From CAVQBP01 sp963782475 (GTDB lineage: Bacteria; Bacteroidota; Ignavibacteria; Ignavibacteriales; Ignavibacteriaceae), in contig CAWAJW010000014.1 in assembly GCA_963782475.1 (NCBI GenBank), positions 135,316 to 199,315 of the forward strand: a stretch of 64,000 bases of DNA, in the 5' to 3' direction. The position numbers and the translations under genes were made by a program. The first letter of the stretch is position 1. Every line of letters begins with the position of its first letter. The notes below the pieces were generated by a model. That model searched no databases, had not been told where the DNA came from, and saw only the letters and a program-made list of their open reading frames with translations. Shown one piece after another: positions 39,754 to 49,678 of this stretch.

Positions 39754-41177
39754 CAAAGTGGGCTCTTTCCCTATGATGATGCAAACAAAAAATATAAGCG
39801 AGGTAAATTACAATATTTACTCCTTATTTTTCTAAAGAAATATTGTTGATCTTTGTAACCATATGCCATTCTTTTTATTACTTTTATTTTATTATTGACT
39901 CCTTCAATTGTTCCACTTGTCCTGCCGTATCTGAAGTAGTTTGATATATAATCAATATTATTTTCTACAGTTTTGCAAAAATCTCTTAAAGGTCTAAGTT
40001 TTGTTTGTTTTACTTCTTCTATCCAGTTTCTTAATGTTTGAACCGATCGCTCTACATTTATACCTGGTTTGTAAATTTCATAAAACTGTTCCTTTAATAA
40101 ATATTCTTTATAAAGTGGACTATTTAACTTTTCTAATTTAGCAAGTAATCCCGCTTGATCTTCATTATGGTTTGATGGATGTTTCAATAAAACCCATCTG
40201 GTATTACTCCTTTCTTTCTCAGTTAATACTCCTATTCGCTTCTGTCTTTTTTCAATTTCCTTTTGGCTCATCTGTAAGTTTTCTTTATACTTTTTCTCCA
40301 TAATATATTTATTACTCTTGCTTGTCATTCCGGATATTATTGTTTTTCTTATTGAATCTATTGCTTGATTAAGTAGACTCTCTAGATGAAATTTATCGAT
40401 TATTATATCAGCTTTCGGTAATTGTTCTTTGATTGAAGCTATATAAGCTCTTGACATATCCGTATTTACTGTTTTTATTGATGCTTTCTGTTCCTCTGTT
40501 AGTTTCTGGAAAAAAGCTTTTAGTGACTGCTTTGTATTTCCTTGATTATAATCTATCGGTTTTGCTTTACCATCTGAGAGATCGTAAATTATAGTTATGT
40601 ACTTATATCCTTTCTTAAATGATATCTCATCTACTCCAATATTTGTTAAATTATCATATTTTACCGGCGGGAGGTTTTTTTTAGAAAGTAATCTTCATAC
40701 CTGTATACTGTATTATCATCTAAATTATATTCTTCCGATACTTGTTTAGGAGGTATTATATTGGACATTTTACCTATAAACATCTTGAATCTTTTTGTTG
40801 CAAATTGATTTTTTTCTACCAGCTCTAATTCTTTTTTATATAACTTCTTGCAGCTTGGACATTGATAATATATTGTCTCATAATGTAATCTGACTTCAAT
40901 GTATTCTCCTAGTGGTAGGTCTCTTACTACTCGCTTACGTCTGGATTTATCATATCTGGTCTTCAGTTCGCAGATCGGACAATACATTGAATCTTCTTTG
41001 GGAATCAACATTATATCCATTCTTTTCCTTTCCTTATTCAGATCCACTACTTCAATAACGTAATTCTCACTCCCTATTATTGTAGAGATATTATCTGTAA
41101 ACATTGGCCCTCCTTGTTTACCAAATCTACTTCTATAATTTTTATCCTGCAATAGCTAGGGGAAAGAACCCAAAGTG
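39754..41177 (-). mobile_element. ISL3-like insertion sequence copy 2, complete, with 7-bp target duplication
   Basis: The element spans 39761-41170 (1410 bp), inverted relative to copies 1 and 3. Terminal inverted repeats are GGCTCTTTCCCTA (left) and TAGGGGAAAGAACC (right). The 7-bp direct repeat CAAAGTG is found on both sides (39754-39760 and 41171-41177). One two-frame transposase gene. It inserted between the WecG-like gene and the TnpA gene. Confidence 0.92.
39771..41104 (-). CDS. ISL3-like transposase, copy 2, predicted -1 frameshift product
   Basis: Two overlapping frames. The first starts at the ATG at 41104 (GGAGG upstream) and has paired cysteines CPICELKTRYD and CPSCKKLY plus a helix-turn-helix-like KQVSEEYNLDDNTVYRYEDY. 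The second (DDE domain) ends at 39771. They join on an A8 tract read as cta aaa aaa; slipping back one base yields FLKKNLPPIKYDNLTNIGVDEIS and a protein of about 444 residues, normal for the family. It differs from copies 1 and 3 by one residue (KEYLL). Confidence 0.85.
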
Positions 41178-41439
41178 ACAAAATTTAATCGCAGTGAAGA
41201 GATTCAAAATAATTATCAGCAACTGAGTAATTAATAGTTCCCTCTACAGCTGTTATGAAGTGGGAGCGTGTTTTTTTTACCTATTGAAAGCAGGCCGCTG
41301 CTTTTCTTACGTTGAGACTGTGTGAAAACTCATAAAAACCGTTAAAACGGTTATTCAATTTTATGATTTCCCACTATTATAAAGAAGTAATCTCTCCAGG
41401 AGAACTCCGAAGGAGTTCAACTGAGGATGCCGGACTTCG
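41178..41439. repeat. Gap between ISL3-like copy 2 and tnpA, with hairpins
   Basis: 262 bp. AACCGTTAAAACGGTT near 41346-41361 and GAACTCC-GAA-GGAGTTC at 41402-41418 are palindromes. The latter has a GAA loop closed by C-G and lies about 20 bp beyond the tnpA stop codon, where IS200/IS605 elements have their end hairpins. Nothing else recognised. Confidence 0.6.
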
Positions 41440-41886
41440 CTAAAAAAGGTAGCGTTCTTCAAATTCTATATTATTTTCCTGAAGAAGCCTGATATATTCT
41501 TCCCTGAATGTAATTTTTTTATGATGCTCTTTCTGATTTATTATATATCTAATTAAATTTTCCTTTGATGTGATCGAATATGTAAATGCACCATATCCGG
41601 TTTGCCAGCCGGAAAAATCCGGAAATAATTTTATCTCCTTTATGAAATCCGAAGCTGCCAATTTTATATCTTTAACTAGATCTGATAAAGCTATAGACGG
41701 ATGAATATGAGAAGCTATGTGGAGATGATCTTCGATACCATTGATCCTATGTAAATGGCAGCCCTTATTTTTTAGTACTCCGGTTATAAAAGAAAATAAC
41801 CTGTGCCGTTCGGCTTCGATCAAAGTATTTTCCCTGTTTTTAGTAGAAAAAACAATTTGATAAAGAATTTGAGTATAAGTGCTCAT
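41440..41886 (-). CDS. IS200/IS605-like TnpA, HUH/Y1 transposase
   Basis: 148 residues, typical TnpA length. MSTYTQILYQIVFSTKNREN opening, HUH motif GIEDHLHIASHI, and the catalytic helix region WQTGYGAFTYSITSKENLIRYIINQKEHHKK with the nucleophilic tyrosine. Such enzymes cut and join single-stranded DNA next to hairpins. There is no TnpB gene beside it. A GNA-loop hairpin lies downstream (41402-41418); an imperfect C-rich/G-rich inverted repeat lies upstream (about 41927-41943). It separates the IS from the main glycosyltransferase operon. Confidence 0.9.
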   Translation of the reverse strand: MSTYTQILYQIVFSTKNRENTLIEAERHRLFSFITGVLKNKGCHLHRINGIEDHLHIASHIHPSIALSDLVKDIKLAASDFIKEIKLFPDFSGWQTGYGAFTYSITSKENLIRYIINQKEHHKKITFREEYIRLLQENNIEFEERYLF

Positions 41887-42020
41887 TTAACCCTCTTTTA
41901 TTATTTATGACTTTAAGTTGAGCCCCCGTTGGGGTAGCACCTCCCTTTTATTTTTCCCTTTCAATGGTTGAAGATTCCGTCAGTCGTTATCGGACTCTGA
42001 CAAGATTTCATAAAGAAGGT

Positions 42021-43199
42021 TTATAAGCTGACTAATGACTTATTTACAAGCTCCATTACTTCGTCGACAGAGATCATCATCATACAATTATTTTCAGGAT
42101 AATAGCATACCTTTTGAAGACAGGGATTGCAGGGGAAATTTTCCTTTTTATGAATAAAAACACTTTTGGAGGAATAAGGGCGCCACATTGCAGAATCACC
42201 GGGACCGAATAATGCGATAACCGGCTTATCCATGCAGACTGCCAGGTTCATCGGGCCGCTGTCCAGGCAGATAAAAAGATCTGAATATTTTATGCTTAAT
42301 ATTAAATCTTTCAAATTTGTTATCTTAAATTCTATCCTGTCATCATTTACCGAAGTAAAAATCCTTGATAATATCTCCTTTTCTCCTTTTCCGCCGATAA
42401 CAGTCATCTTTATTCTTTTATTTTCAGATAATGTTTCAATCAGCTTAACCCAGTTATTTAACGGCCATTGTCTGTATATCCAGCCGGCACCGGGATGAAT
42501 TAATATCGAGATTTCATCCTTCTTTTTAATTTCCATATTTACCGAGCTCACATCTATCGAAGGGAAATTAACAGGATATAAATTTTTAATACCCAGGTAG
42601 TTCAGAAGGTTTAGATTCCGGTCATACCTATGCTCCATTACCGGATTTTCTGCTTTTTGCGTCAGTAAAAGTCCCCTGGTATTTACATTGGAATTCATGT
42701 AGCAGGTATATCCCAGTCTTTCCCTGCAGCCGATCATTAATAAAATAACCTGCGACCTTATATCGCCCCTGGGATCTATTCCTATGCTGATTTTTAATTT
42801 TCTTATCTGAATGATATCGATAAATAATTTAAAGTACCTTTTCAGGCTCCATTTTTTATTATAATCCGACCAGGGAAATTCGGAAGTGATTACCTTTATT
42901 CTCCCGTCAAATTCAAAAATATTCTCATTCCCCGACTTAGTTAATAAAATTATTGAAGACTCCGGGAATTTTTTTTTGAGCGGCTCGATCATAACGGAAA
43001 GAGATGCAATGTCCCCCATCTGGAACGGTTCTATTATTAATATCTTTTCAATTTCATCCTGACCTGCTGCTTTAGGTTTTCTAATATTGAAAATTTTATA
43101 AATATTAAAAGCCGTTTTCTCCAGCATTCCGGCAAGGACAACATTTTTTCTAGAATAAGTATATGCCATCTTCAAATAAACAATATCAGAACCAATCAT
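42021..43199 (-). CDS. Glycosyltransferase family 9 (heptosyltransferase-like)
   Basis: 392 residues. After an N-terminal extension comes the GT9 opening ILIIEPFQMGDIASLSVMIE, then SIGIDPRGDIRSQ, ILIHPGAGWIYRQWPLNNW, VIGGKGEKE, and the donor site FICLDSGPMNLAVCMDKPVIALFGPGD. The tail CNPCLQKVCYYPENNCMMMI is a cysteine cluster common in this branch. The start at 43199 overlaps the preceding GT4 gene by 14 bases, so the two are translationally coupled. It adds a sugar from a nucleotide donor; identity unknown. Confidence 0.88.
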   Translation of the reverse strand: MIGSDIVYLKMAYTYSRKNVVLAGMLEKTAFNIYKIFNIRKPKAAGQDEIEKILIIEPFQMGDIASLSVMIEPLKKKFPESSIILLTKSGNENIFEFDGRIKVITSEFPWSDYNKKWSLKRYFKLFIDIIQIRKLKISIGIDPRGDIRSQVILLMIGCRERLGYTCYMNSNVNTRGLLLTQKAENPVMEHRYDRNLNLLNYLGIKNLYPVNFPSIDVSSVNMEIKKKDEISILIHPGAGWIYRQWPLNNWVKLIETLSENKRIKMTVIGGKGEKEILSRIFTSVNDDRIEFKITNLKDLILSIKYSDLFICLDSGPMNLAVCMDKPVIALFGPGDSAMWRPYSSKSVFIHKKENFPCNPCLQKVCYYPENNCMMMISVDEVMELVNKSLVSL

Positions 43200-44304
43200 T
43201 CAATAGCAAAGGATCACTATCTATTAAGATCCTTTTATAGTTCAATGCAATATTTTTGCAGGAAAACCTGGAAGGCAGAATTTTATTCTCTTCACTGTCA
43301 ATCTGCAGCTTGTCGCACCAGAGGAAAATTTTATCGGTTAAGTCTTGTTCATCCCTTTCATTAATAATGCTCCCGTTTACACCGTCGTTTATTAACCTTG
43401 GGAGATTCCCCGAATTGGAAATGATCACAGGTTTCCCGCAAGCCTGGGCTTCAATTACCGAATAACCGAATTGCTCTGCCCAGTATTTTGTTGAAACGCT
43501 GGGATAAATAAATATATTGCATGATCTGAATACCTTCCCCATTTCAGTAAAATCATAAGAACCCCTGAAGTATAAGTTATGGGAATCAAAAATTTTAATC
43601 ATATTTTCCAGTTCCCCCTCCCCGGCAAAAACAAATTTAATTTTAGCATTTACCGGTTCTATTTTTTTTGCGGCGTTCAATATATTCTTTATCCCTTTTT
43701 CTTTAATGAATCTCCCTGCATAGAGAACAATTACATCGTCAGGTTCCATACCCCACTCTTTTCTGAAATCATCCCCCTCAGGGGTAAATATCTTTTCATC
43801 GTAACCTGATTCAGGGTTTATAAATATTTTATCCGGGCGGGCATGTTTCTTTACGAGGTAATCTTTAGTGCCCGGTGTGCCTGCTAATAGATGGCTGCAT
43901 TTGGAAAGAACCTTCCTTTGAATAAATTTTTGGAAAAGATATTTCGGCATAGATGCTTTATTCTGCCAGCTGAAAACAAGAGCTTTATAGTTAAACTTTT
44001 TTGAAAGCTTTGCCGACTGGTATGAAGAAACAGAATGGGTTTCGACAGTCATTACAAAATCAGGCTTGTATTCCTCTACGAGGTATCTAAATTGTTTGGT
44101 AAAAGCAAGCCCTATTTTATTTTTAAACCAATACTTCGCATGGAGAACCTTTGCAGGCTTAATCGATTCCAATAAATTTTTATCGTCTGTAAAGGGAATT
44201 ACTAATATTACTTCAAAAAAGTAGGCCAGATGATATGAAAATAAAAGATTTCTCTTTTCGTTCCATGATACAGCATAAACTAAGAGCCTTGGCTTCTTCT
44301 CCAT
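43186..44304 (-). CDS. Glycosyltransferase family 4
   Basis: 372 residues, GT-B fold. The N-terminal domain contains RLLVYAVSWNEKRNLLFSYH; the C-terminal donor domain contains IVLYAGRFIKEKGIKNILNAA, FVFAGEGELENMI, RSCNIFIYPSVS and the EX7E-type region FGYSVIEAQACGKPVIISN. A retaining transferase of the polysaccharide operon. It overlaps the GT9 gene after it; 141 bp separate its start from the Wzi-like gene stop. Confidence 0.9.
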   Translation of the reverse strand: MEKKPRLLVYAVSWNEKRNLLFSYHLAYFFEVILVIPFTDDKNLLESIKPAKVLHAKYWFKNKIGLAFTKQFRYLVEEYKPDFVMTVETHSVSSYQSAKLSKKFNYKALVFSWQNKASMPKYLFQKFIQRKVLSKCSHLLAGTPGTKDYLVKKHARPDKIFINPESGYDEKIFTPEGDDFRKEWGMEPDDVIVLYAGRFIKEKGIKNILNAAKKIEPVNAKIKFVFAGEGELENMIKIFDSHNLYFRGSYDFTEMGKVFRSCNIFIYPSVSTKYWAEQFGYSVIEAQACGKPVIISNSGNLPRLINDGVNGSIINERDEQDLTDKIFLWCDKLQIDSEENKILPSRFSCKNIALNYKRILIDSDPLLLNDWF

Positions 44305-44445
44305 TTTACCCCTATGATAGTATTATACCTCTGTGAACTAAAAAATAAGGAGCCTAAAGAAAAATAATCAGATTATATAGATAAAAATGAATAATATAAT
44401 TATAAGGAAAATCTGGTTAAAATGATAAGAAAAATTTTAATGGGT

Positions 44446-46098
44446 TCATAATCCATAATAAAAGTAGAAATAAAATTCATTCAAAATTTTTTTGGCGAAT
44501 AGTCCGTTAGAAAGTTCTGATTCTGTTTTAATAGATTGAAACTTAATTCTTGCAAAAAGATCATTAATTATTTCGTATTTCATGTCAAATCCGCCATAGA
44601 GGTAGTTTGTTCTGAGACCTGATAAAAAAACAGGATATGGTAAATTTAAGTTTTGCGGAGCCCAGCTGTATTTGGGATCAATTTCTCCTCCTTTCCTGAT
44701 ATATTGTCCCCAAACCGATACTTGCAGCCCCCTTGTAAACCTGTAATTTAATGAAGAATAAATTAAATCTCCGTTATTCCCAATCCAATCACCAAGCGGA
44801 TAAGAATCATTTTCATAGGTATCGGTAGGTATAAAATGCTGATATACAAAAGAATAGATTTTTGTATACTCAATTCTAAATGTTAAATTATCAACAGGTA
44901 AATCAACTATAGAACCTCCTAATGTAAATCCTGTTTGATTATGTTCCGTCTTGGCATTAAGTAGATTGCTGATCGATATTTCATCTATAAATAGAGTTCC
45001 GTATAAGTGTGTATTTTTTATATGATTTCTTGAACTTACACCGGCAAAGAATTGCGCATTATCCCCTACTCTATTATCATAATTACCAAGGTAATGATCT
45101 GCTAATTTAAAAAACATTAATGGCATTAAATAAGCGATCCGAAGTTTATCGCTGTAGATCATCGATTCGCCTAAGGATAAATCTAATCCCCTCAGCGGAG
45201 TTATAATTAGTGTATGCGAAGCAATATATTTGTCCCTATAAGATAGTCGTGTGAGACCTGAGACAAGAGTTGAATATATATTGTTTGAATCAATTACATT
45301 TGAAGTAAGCCAGCCGTGAAAATAATTAAACCTTAACCATGAAACCGGGTAAATATCAAGCCTGATGAAAGGAAACGATGGAGCTTTATCTGATAGAACC
45401 AGCTTACCGCTTTCGCCGTATCCCCATTCTAAAAAATCTTTGCCGGCAGTGAATGCTCCCCATTTCCAATCTATCGATATAGTAGTATGTATTTCACTAT
45501 AATCTAGAGTATTGGTTGATTTTTGAGTTGGAACAATACCGGTCACCGGAGTAAACATTTTTGTTGAATCCAGTGATTTACCCCATTCATGGTTATCTCT
45601 ATAGTCAAAGCTGAAGCCGATAAAATCGGATAAATACCCGTAGAAAGACAGACCTGTCCAGTAGTGATTAAACAGTTTAGAATCCCTGGCTCCTGTTTGA
45701 TACCCTAAAATCGGGTCAGCATTTAATTTAAAAAGATTATCTCCGTAAGAAAAAAATCTGAATCTTCCGCCATCATCTTTTTTTAATAAACTAATTTTTT
45801 TGCTGTTGCTTTCAGTTATCTTCTTAAAATTCATTTCAATGTAAAAATCTTTTTTGAAGAACTCCAATTCTTCCCGCTCTACATTTGTTAATTTATTTTT
45901 AAGAGAATCCAGCTCAATCAGCTTCTTAGCAATGTATTTCCTGCTCAAAGGTGTAATTTGATCATCAAGCCGAATAATTCCTTTTTGAGCTACCCTGCTG
46001 AGAAAAGGATAGACATCTTTATATAGAGATTCATAGGTAGTTTGAGCATAGGATACCAAGCTGAAGATAAAAAGAATGAAAAGAATTTTAATCCGCAT
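44446..46098 (-). CDS. Wzi-like outer-membrane beta-barrel, paralogue 3, inside the polysaccharide locus
   Basis: 550 residues. Signal peptide MRIKILFILFIFSLVSYAQ, then YPFLSRVAQKGIIRLDDQITPLS, and barrel motifs SVSSRNH-like GVSSRNHIKNTHLYGTLFID and EYTKIYSFVYQHFIPTDTYE shared with paralogues 1 and 2. Location among glycosyltransferases and its resemblance to Wzi suggest it holds or docks the exported polymer at the outer membrane (inference). Unlike paralogue 2, it is uninterrupted. Confidence 0.68.
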   Translation of the reverse strand: MRIKILFILFIFSLVSYAQTTYESLYKDVYPFLSRVAQKGIIRLDDQITPLSRKYIAKKLIELDSLKNKLTNVEREELEFFKKDFYIEMNFKKITESNSKKISLLKKDDGGRFRFFSYGDNLFKLNADPILGYQTGARDSKLFNHYWTGLSFYGYLSDFIGFSFDYRDNHEWGKSLDSTKMFTPVTGIVPTQKSTNTLDYSEIHTTISIDWKWGAFTAGKDFLEWGYGESGKLVLSDKAPSFPFIRLDIYPVSWLRFNYFHGWLTSNVIDSNNIYSTLVSGLTRLSYRDKYIASHTLIITPLRGLDLSLGESMIYSDKLRIAYLMPLMFFKLADHYLGNYDNRVGDNAQFFAGVSSRNHIKNTHLYGTLFIDEISISNLLNAKTEHNQTGFTLGGSIVDLPVDNLTFRIEYTKIYSFVYQHFIPTDTYENDSYPLGDWIGNNGDLIYSSLNYRFTRGLQVSVWGQYIRKGGEIDPKYSWAPQNLNLPYPVFLSGLRTNYLYGGFDMKYEIINDLFARIKFQSIKTESELSNGLFAKKILNEFYFYFYYGL

Positions 46099-46194
46099 TA
46101 TAATCCCTTTTTAAAATAAAAGAGATGGATATATCTATGGATATTATTTTATTATTCAATCTAAGAATAGTAAATCCTCGTTTTAAGAAATAAT

Positions 46195-47214
46195 TTACTG
46201 GTGCTTTCCACCGAAAATCAATTCACTATTAATAGAATTTCTCAATCTTATTTTTTCTTCTAAATATAATAACAGTTTTTCATTCAGTGTTTCATTGTTT
46301 CCGATTATACTTCCCCTGGGATTTGTATTATCCAATGGATGTTCATAATTATAAATATCTTCATCCCAAAGTAAATATTTTCCATCTTTTTTAATTGCAT
46401 AATCTTTATACATTAAATATGATGACTCAGATAAAAATGCACCCATCATACTATAAGAGGAATGTGAACAAACTAAAAGATCACCTTCGCTCATTAAATA
46501 TAAATCACTGAATTCAGAGCCTTTTTTATTTTCTTTTGTTATTACATTAAATCTTTTAGAAAAATCATCAATATCTTTACTCTCATAAGAATCTGTGAAT
46601 AATATAAAATCAATTTTATCAGCACCAACTTCTTTTAGAAGTTGCTCTGCAATATAATTGTACCATTCCATTGGTATTTGAACATTCCAAACAGAACTTT
46701 TTATATTTAATGTTGGAGGGTGAGTCGCAATTAAAAAATCACCTTTACGGATATGAAATACTATCTGTATTCGTTTTGGATGATAATATGCTCCCATTTC
46801 GGCTATATTTTTTCGCGCCTGTTTACTTGAAGCTAAAAAGGTTTTGATCCACTTTCTAGCTCTGTATATAGAATAATAACCTCCCCACATACCTTCGTTA
46901 ATAAGTATTATATTGTTGTTACTATTCTCCTTAATAAATACTTTGATATTTTCATAGTAATCATTTGTTCTTGTTAGTTCTCTTATTCTCATGTAATCCT
47001 CAAATGAAAAAGTAATTTTCTTGAGAGGATTGGGAAAATAAGGAAGATACCCCATTTTTATTGGATTAAAATAAGTTTTCATCCGTATAGTGTCTATTTG
47101 AAACGGTATTAAAAGCCTGCAATTTAATGCAAGACTTGCCAAATATGCCTTTGAAATGGGCATTAAGAGATTCCCTAAACCAGCATTTAACAACTTAGCA
47201 GTACTTAATATCAT
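46195..47214 (-). CDS. Fucosyltransferase-like (GT11-type) glycosyltransferase
   Basis: 339 residues. The opening GLGNLLMPISKAYLASLAL, the central HIRKGDFLIATHPP (HxRxGDx nucleotide-sugar motif), FILFTDSYESKDIDDF and the late SEGDLLVCSHSSYSMMGAFL match the pattern of alpha-1,2-fucosyltransferases of family GT11 and relatives, though identity looks low. No GDP-fucose synthesis genes lie in the window. It could use a different donor. Confidence 0.5.
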   Translation of the reverse strand: MILSTAKLLNAGLGNLLMPISKAYLASLALNCRLLIPFQIDTIRMKTYFNPIKMGYLPYFPNPLKKITFSFEDYMRIRELTRTNDYYENIKVFIKENSNNNIILINEGMWGGYYSIYRARKWIKTFLASSKQARKNIAEMGAYYHPKRIQIVFHIRKGDFLIATHPPTLNIKSSVWNVQIPMEWYNYIAEQLLKEVGADKIDFILFTDSYESKDIDDFSKRFNVITKENKKGSEFSDLYLMSEGDLLVCSHSSYSMMGAFLSESSYLMYKDYAIKKDGKYLLWDEDIYNYEHPLDNTNPRGSIIGNNETLNEKLLLYLEEKIRLRNSINSELIFGGKHQ

Positions 47215-47298
47215 AATCTTTATTTATATCTTTTTTGTTTTTGTGACGAATCTAAAAGAATTTCATTTTTTGAATAACTTACCTCTTATTTAAGCAAT

Positions 47299-48450
47299 TT
47301 ACTTTCTCCTATTGATTCTTTTATCATTAGTATATTGCATAGCTTTATAAAAACCTTCAAATGCTTTATCATAATTCCAATCTTTAATTTTATTTAATGA
47401 ATTATTTCCCATTTCTTTTAATTTTGCATTATTCAATAGTAAACAGGAAATGGCTTCTTTCAAGGCATCAGAATTTTTTTCCTGAACAATTAAACCATTT
47501 TGGTCATTTATCACTAATCCCGAAATAGCCGCACCAACTATATTTGTTGTAATTACCGGGCATCCCTGGTTCATGGCTTCATTTATTACAAGTCCCCATG
47601 GTTCCTGGAAAGTTTTTGTCTTAATTGAAGGCAAAACAAAAATATCCGCCAAATAATAGAAATGATAAAGTTCATTGTTGGGTACGTAACCAATAAAATG
47701 AATATTAGAAAGGTTATGTCTTTTTACAAAATCAAGTAAATGATTTTTCTGATTACCTTCACCAATTATAATCAAAGCAGTTCTAAAATTTAAACTAATC
47801 TGTTTATAAGCCTCAAGCAAATAAATCAGTCCCTTTTCTTCTGCCAGCCTTCCAACATATAAAATTATTTTTTTTTCAAAAAGATTATATTTTCTAATCA
47901 ATCTATTCTGTACAGCATTCGATACGTCACCATTAAATAAACTATTATCAACAACACCGCAAGAAAAAAATATTTTATTTTTTTCTACTCCTAGGGAAAT
48001 TAAATAACTGCTGACATGGCTTCCCCATACAACTATAGCATCCGACTTAAAGTAAATAAATTTTATAAAGGGGAATGATATCCTATGAAAAAGTGTTTCC
48101 GGATGAAAGCATAAATCTGTCCATAAAATAAATGGTTTCTTAAATAATCGAGATATAATAAATGTACTAAGGATTTCGATAGGTCCATTTATATATTGTA
48201 TAAATATGTCATAATTCTCTTTCAATAAATTCAGCAGAAGTCTAATATTTATTCTAATATGTTTTGTTATTTTTATTCCTCTAACAAATGTTCCCTTATA
48301 TTTTCCAACGATTAATGGATTTTTCTTTTCAATCCAATTTTCATCTGCATCTGAAAAAAACAAAAAATTTGTCTGATAGTTTGCAGCTATCTTTTCAAAA
48401 AGTTTGTTCACATAATGTGATGGTAAATTTGTAACAAAAGCAACTTTCAA
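47299..48450 (-). CDS. Glycosyltransferase family 4
   Basis: 383 residues. Opening MKVAFVTNLPSHYVNKLFEK; the donor domain has IILYVGRLAEEKGLIYLLEA, LIIIGEGNQKNHLLDF, IHFIGYVPNNELYHFYYLADIF (split motif) and EPWGLVINEAMNQGCPVITT, the E..E acid pair of GT4. It lies 9 bp downstream of the next GT4 gene's stop, in the same operon. Donor and acceptor unknown. Confidence 0.9.
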   Translation of the reverse strand: MKVAFVTNLPSHYVNKLFEKIAANYQTNFLFFSDADENWIEKKNPLIVGKYKGTFVRGIKITKHIRINIRLLLNLLKENYDIFIQYINGPIEILSTFIISRLFKKPFILWTDLCFHPETLFHRISFPFIKFIYFKSDAIVVWGSHVSSYLISLGVEKNKIFFSCGVVDNSLFNGDVSNAVQNRLIRKYNLFEKKIILYVGRLAEEKGLIYLLEAYKQISLNFRTALIIIGEGNQKNHLLDFVKRHNLSNIHFIGYVPNNELYHFYYLADIFVLPSIKTKTFQEPWGLVINEAMNQGCPVITTNIVGAAISGLVINDQNGLIVQEKNSDALKEAISCLLLNNAKLKEMGNNSLNKIKDWNYDKAFEGFYKAMQYTNDKRINRRK

Positions 48451-48459
48451 TTTTTTCTT

Positions 48460-49677
48460 TTATCCTGCAATATATTGCTCATAAACTTTGTTCATTTCAA
48501 TTCCTCTTTTTTCCCAAAGAAAATTTTCCTCAACTCTTCTTCTTGCCATATTACCCATTTCAAATCTTAGAGAAGGATTTTCACATAGTTTAACAATAGA
48601 ATAGACAAAATTTTTAACCATCTGCTTTTTATTTTCAATAGGAATTAAAATACCGCACCCTTCATTTATCATAATATCCGCACCATTTATGTTAAAAGCG
48701 ATTACTGGAAGTTGATAAGCCATTGCTTCTAAAATTACAGATGGTGAACCCTCGCGTAAACTGGGAAAAAGGAATATGTCAGCCACTTTATAATAATCAG
48801 TCACGTTCGAGAAATCAATATTGCCATGAAATTCTATTTTATTATTTACTGGACTTAAATTGGTTATCTTCTTCCAGTAATTTAGTAAGCTGCCTCCACC
48901 AATCACAATTAACTTCCAATTTATGTTTGGAGGTAATTTTTCTAAGCATTTTAGTAAAAAACCGAAATTTTTTCTATGAATAAGCAATCCAACCCATAGA
49001 AATTTCAATTCATTATTTTGTATTGTTTCAGTATTTTTTTCTCCTTCCAGATTAGCTCCTGCTGTACTAAATAAAATTGTCGGCCGGTTAATTCTAATTT
49101 TTGAAACCAGCTTGAAGGTCTCATTATTTCCTACAATAACCAATTTGGCTTTTTTCATTGAGATAATTGAATTTACAGATAGTTTAGTAGAAAGAAACAA
49201 AAGTATTGAACGTACTACCTCATAAATTCTATATTTTAGACTCAAAAAAGAGAGTGCTTCTTTTGGACAAACTTGTCCTCCAAGCAAAGGTCCGAGCACA
49301 AGTGGAATATTAAACTTCCAGTAATACCCTGTGAACCACCAGGCTGCAATTGTAACCTGATGAATAAGATCGATTGAGGTTTCACTAATGATTTTTTTCG
49401 CTTCGAAGAAAGCTTTTATTTGCCAGAGTTCATATTTAATACGGAAATATGTCGTTCTATCAATAATGTGTGAAAAATCAACTGGATAAAGGTGTATTTT
49501 ATTTTTTTGAGGTAACAATTCTATTGCTTTTTGTACCGATTCTTTCTGATTTTCTCCTGCATAGAAGAGACAAAAGACCTCATTTTTTTTTGAAAGCTCG
49601 ACTAGCCAATTCCATCCAACCGCTTGTTCAGATCCTTTGTTAGGATGACAATAAAAAGCAGATAAAATTATTTTCAT
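48460..49677 (-). CDS. Glycosyltransferase family 4
   Basis: 405 residues. Opening MKIILSAFYCHPNKGSEQAV with the typical GSE loop; the C-terminal domain has LKFLWVGLLIHRKNFGFLLK, WKLIVIGGGSLLNYWKKI, YYKVADIFLFPSLREGSPSV and ILEAMAYQLPVIAFNINGA. It begins one base after the methyltransferase stop codon at 49679, a tight operon join. Donor unknown. Confidence 0.9.
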   Translation of the reverse strand: MKIILSAFYCHPNKGSEQAVGWNWLVELSKKNEVFCLFYAGENQKESVQKAIELLPQKNKIHLYPVDFSHIIDRTTYFRIKYELWQIKAFFEAKKIISETSIDLIHQVTIAAWWFTGYYWKFNIPLVLGPLLGGQVCPKEALSFLSLKYRIYEVVRSILLFLSTKLSVNSIISMKKAKLVIVGNNETFKLVSKIRINRPTILFSTAGANLEGEKNTETIQNNELKFLWVGLLIHRKNFGFLLKCLEKLPPNINWKLIVIGGGSLLNYWKKITNLSPVNNKIEFHGNIDFSNVTDYYKVADIFLFPSLREGSPSVILEAMAYQLPVIAFNINGADIMINEGCGILIPIENKKQMVKNFVYSIVKLCENPSLRFEMGNMARRRVEENFLWEKRGIEMNKVYEQYIAG

Positions 49678-49678
49678 T

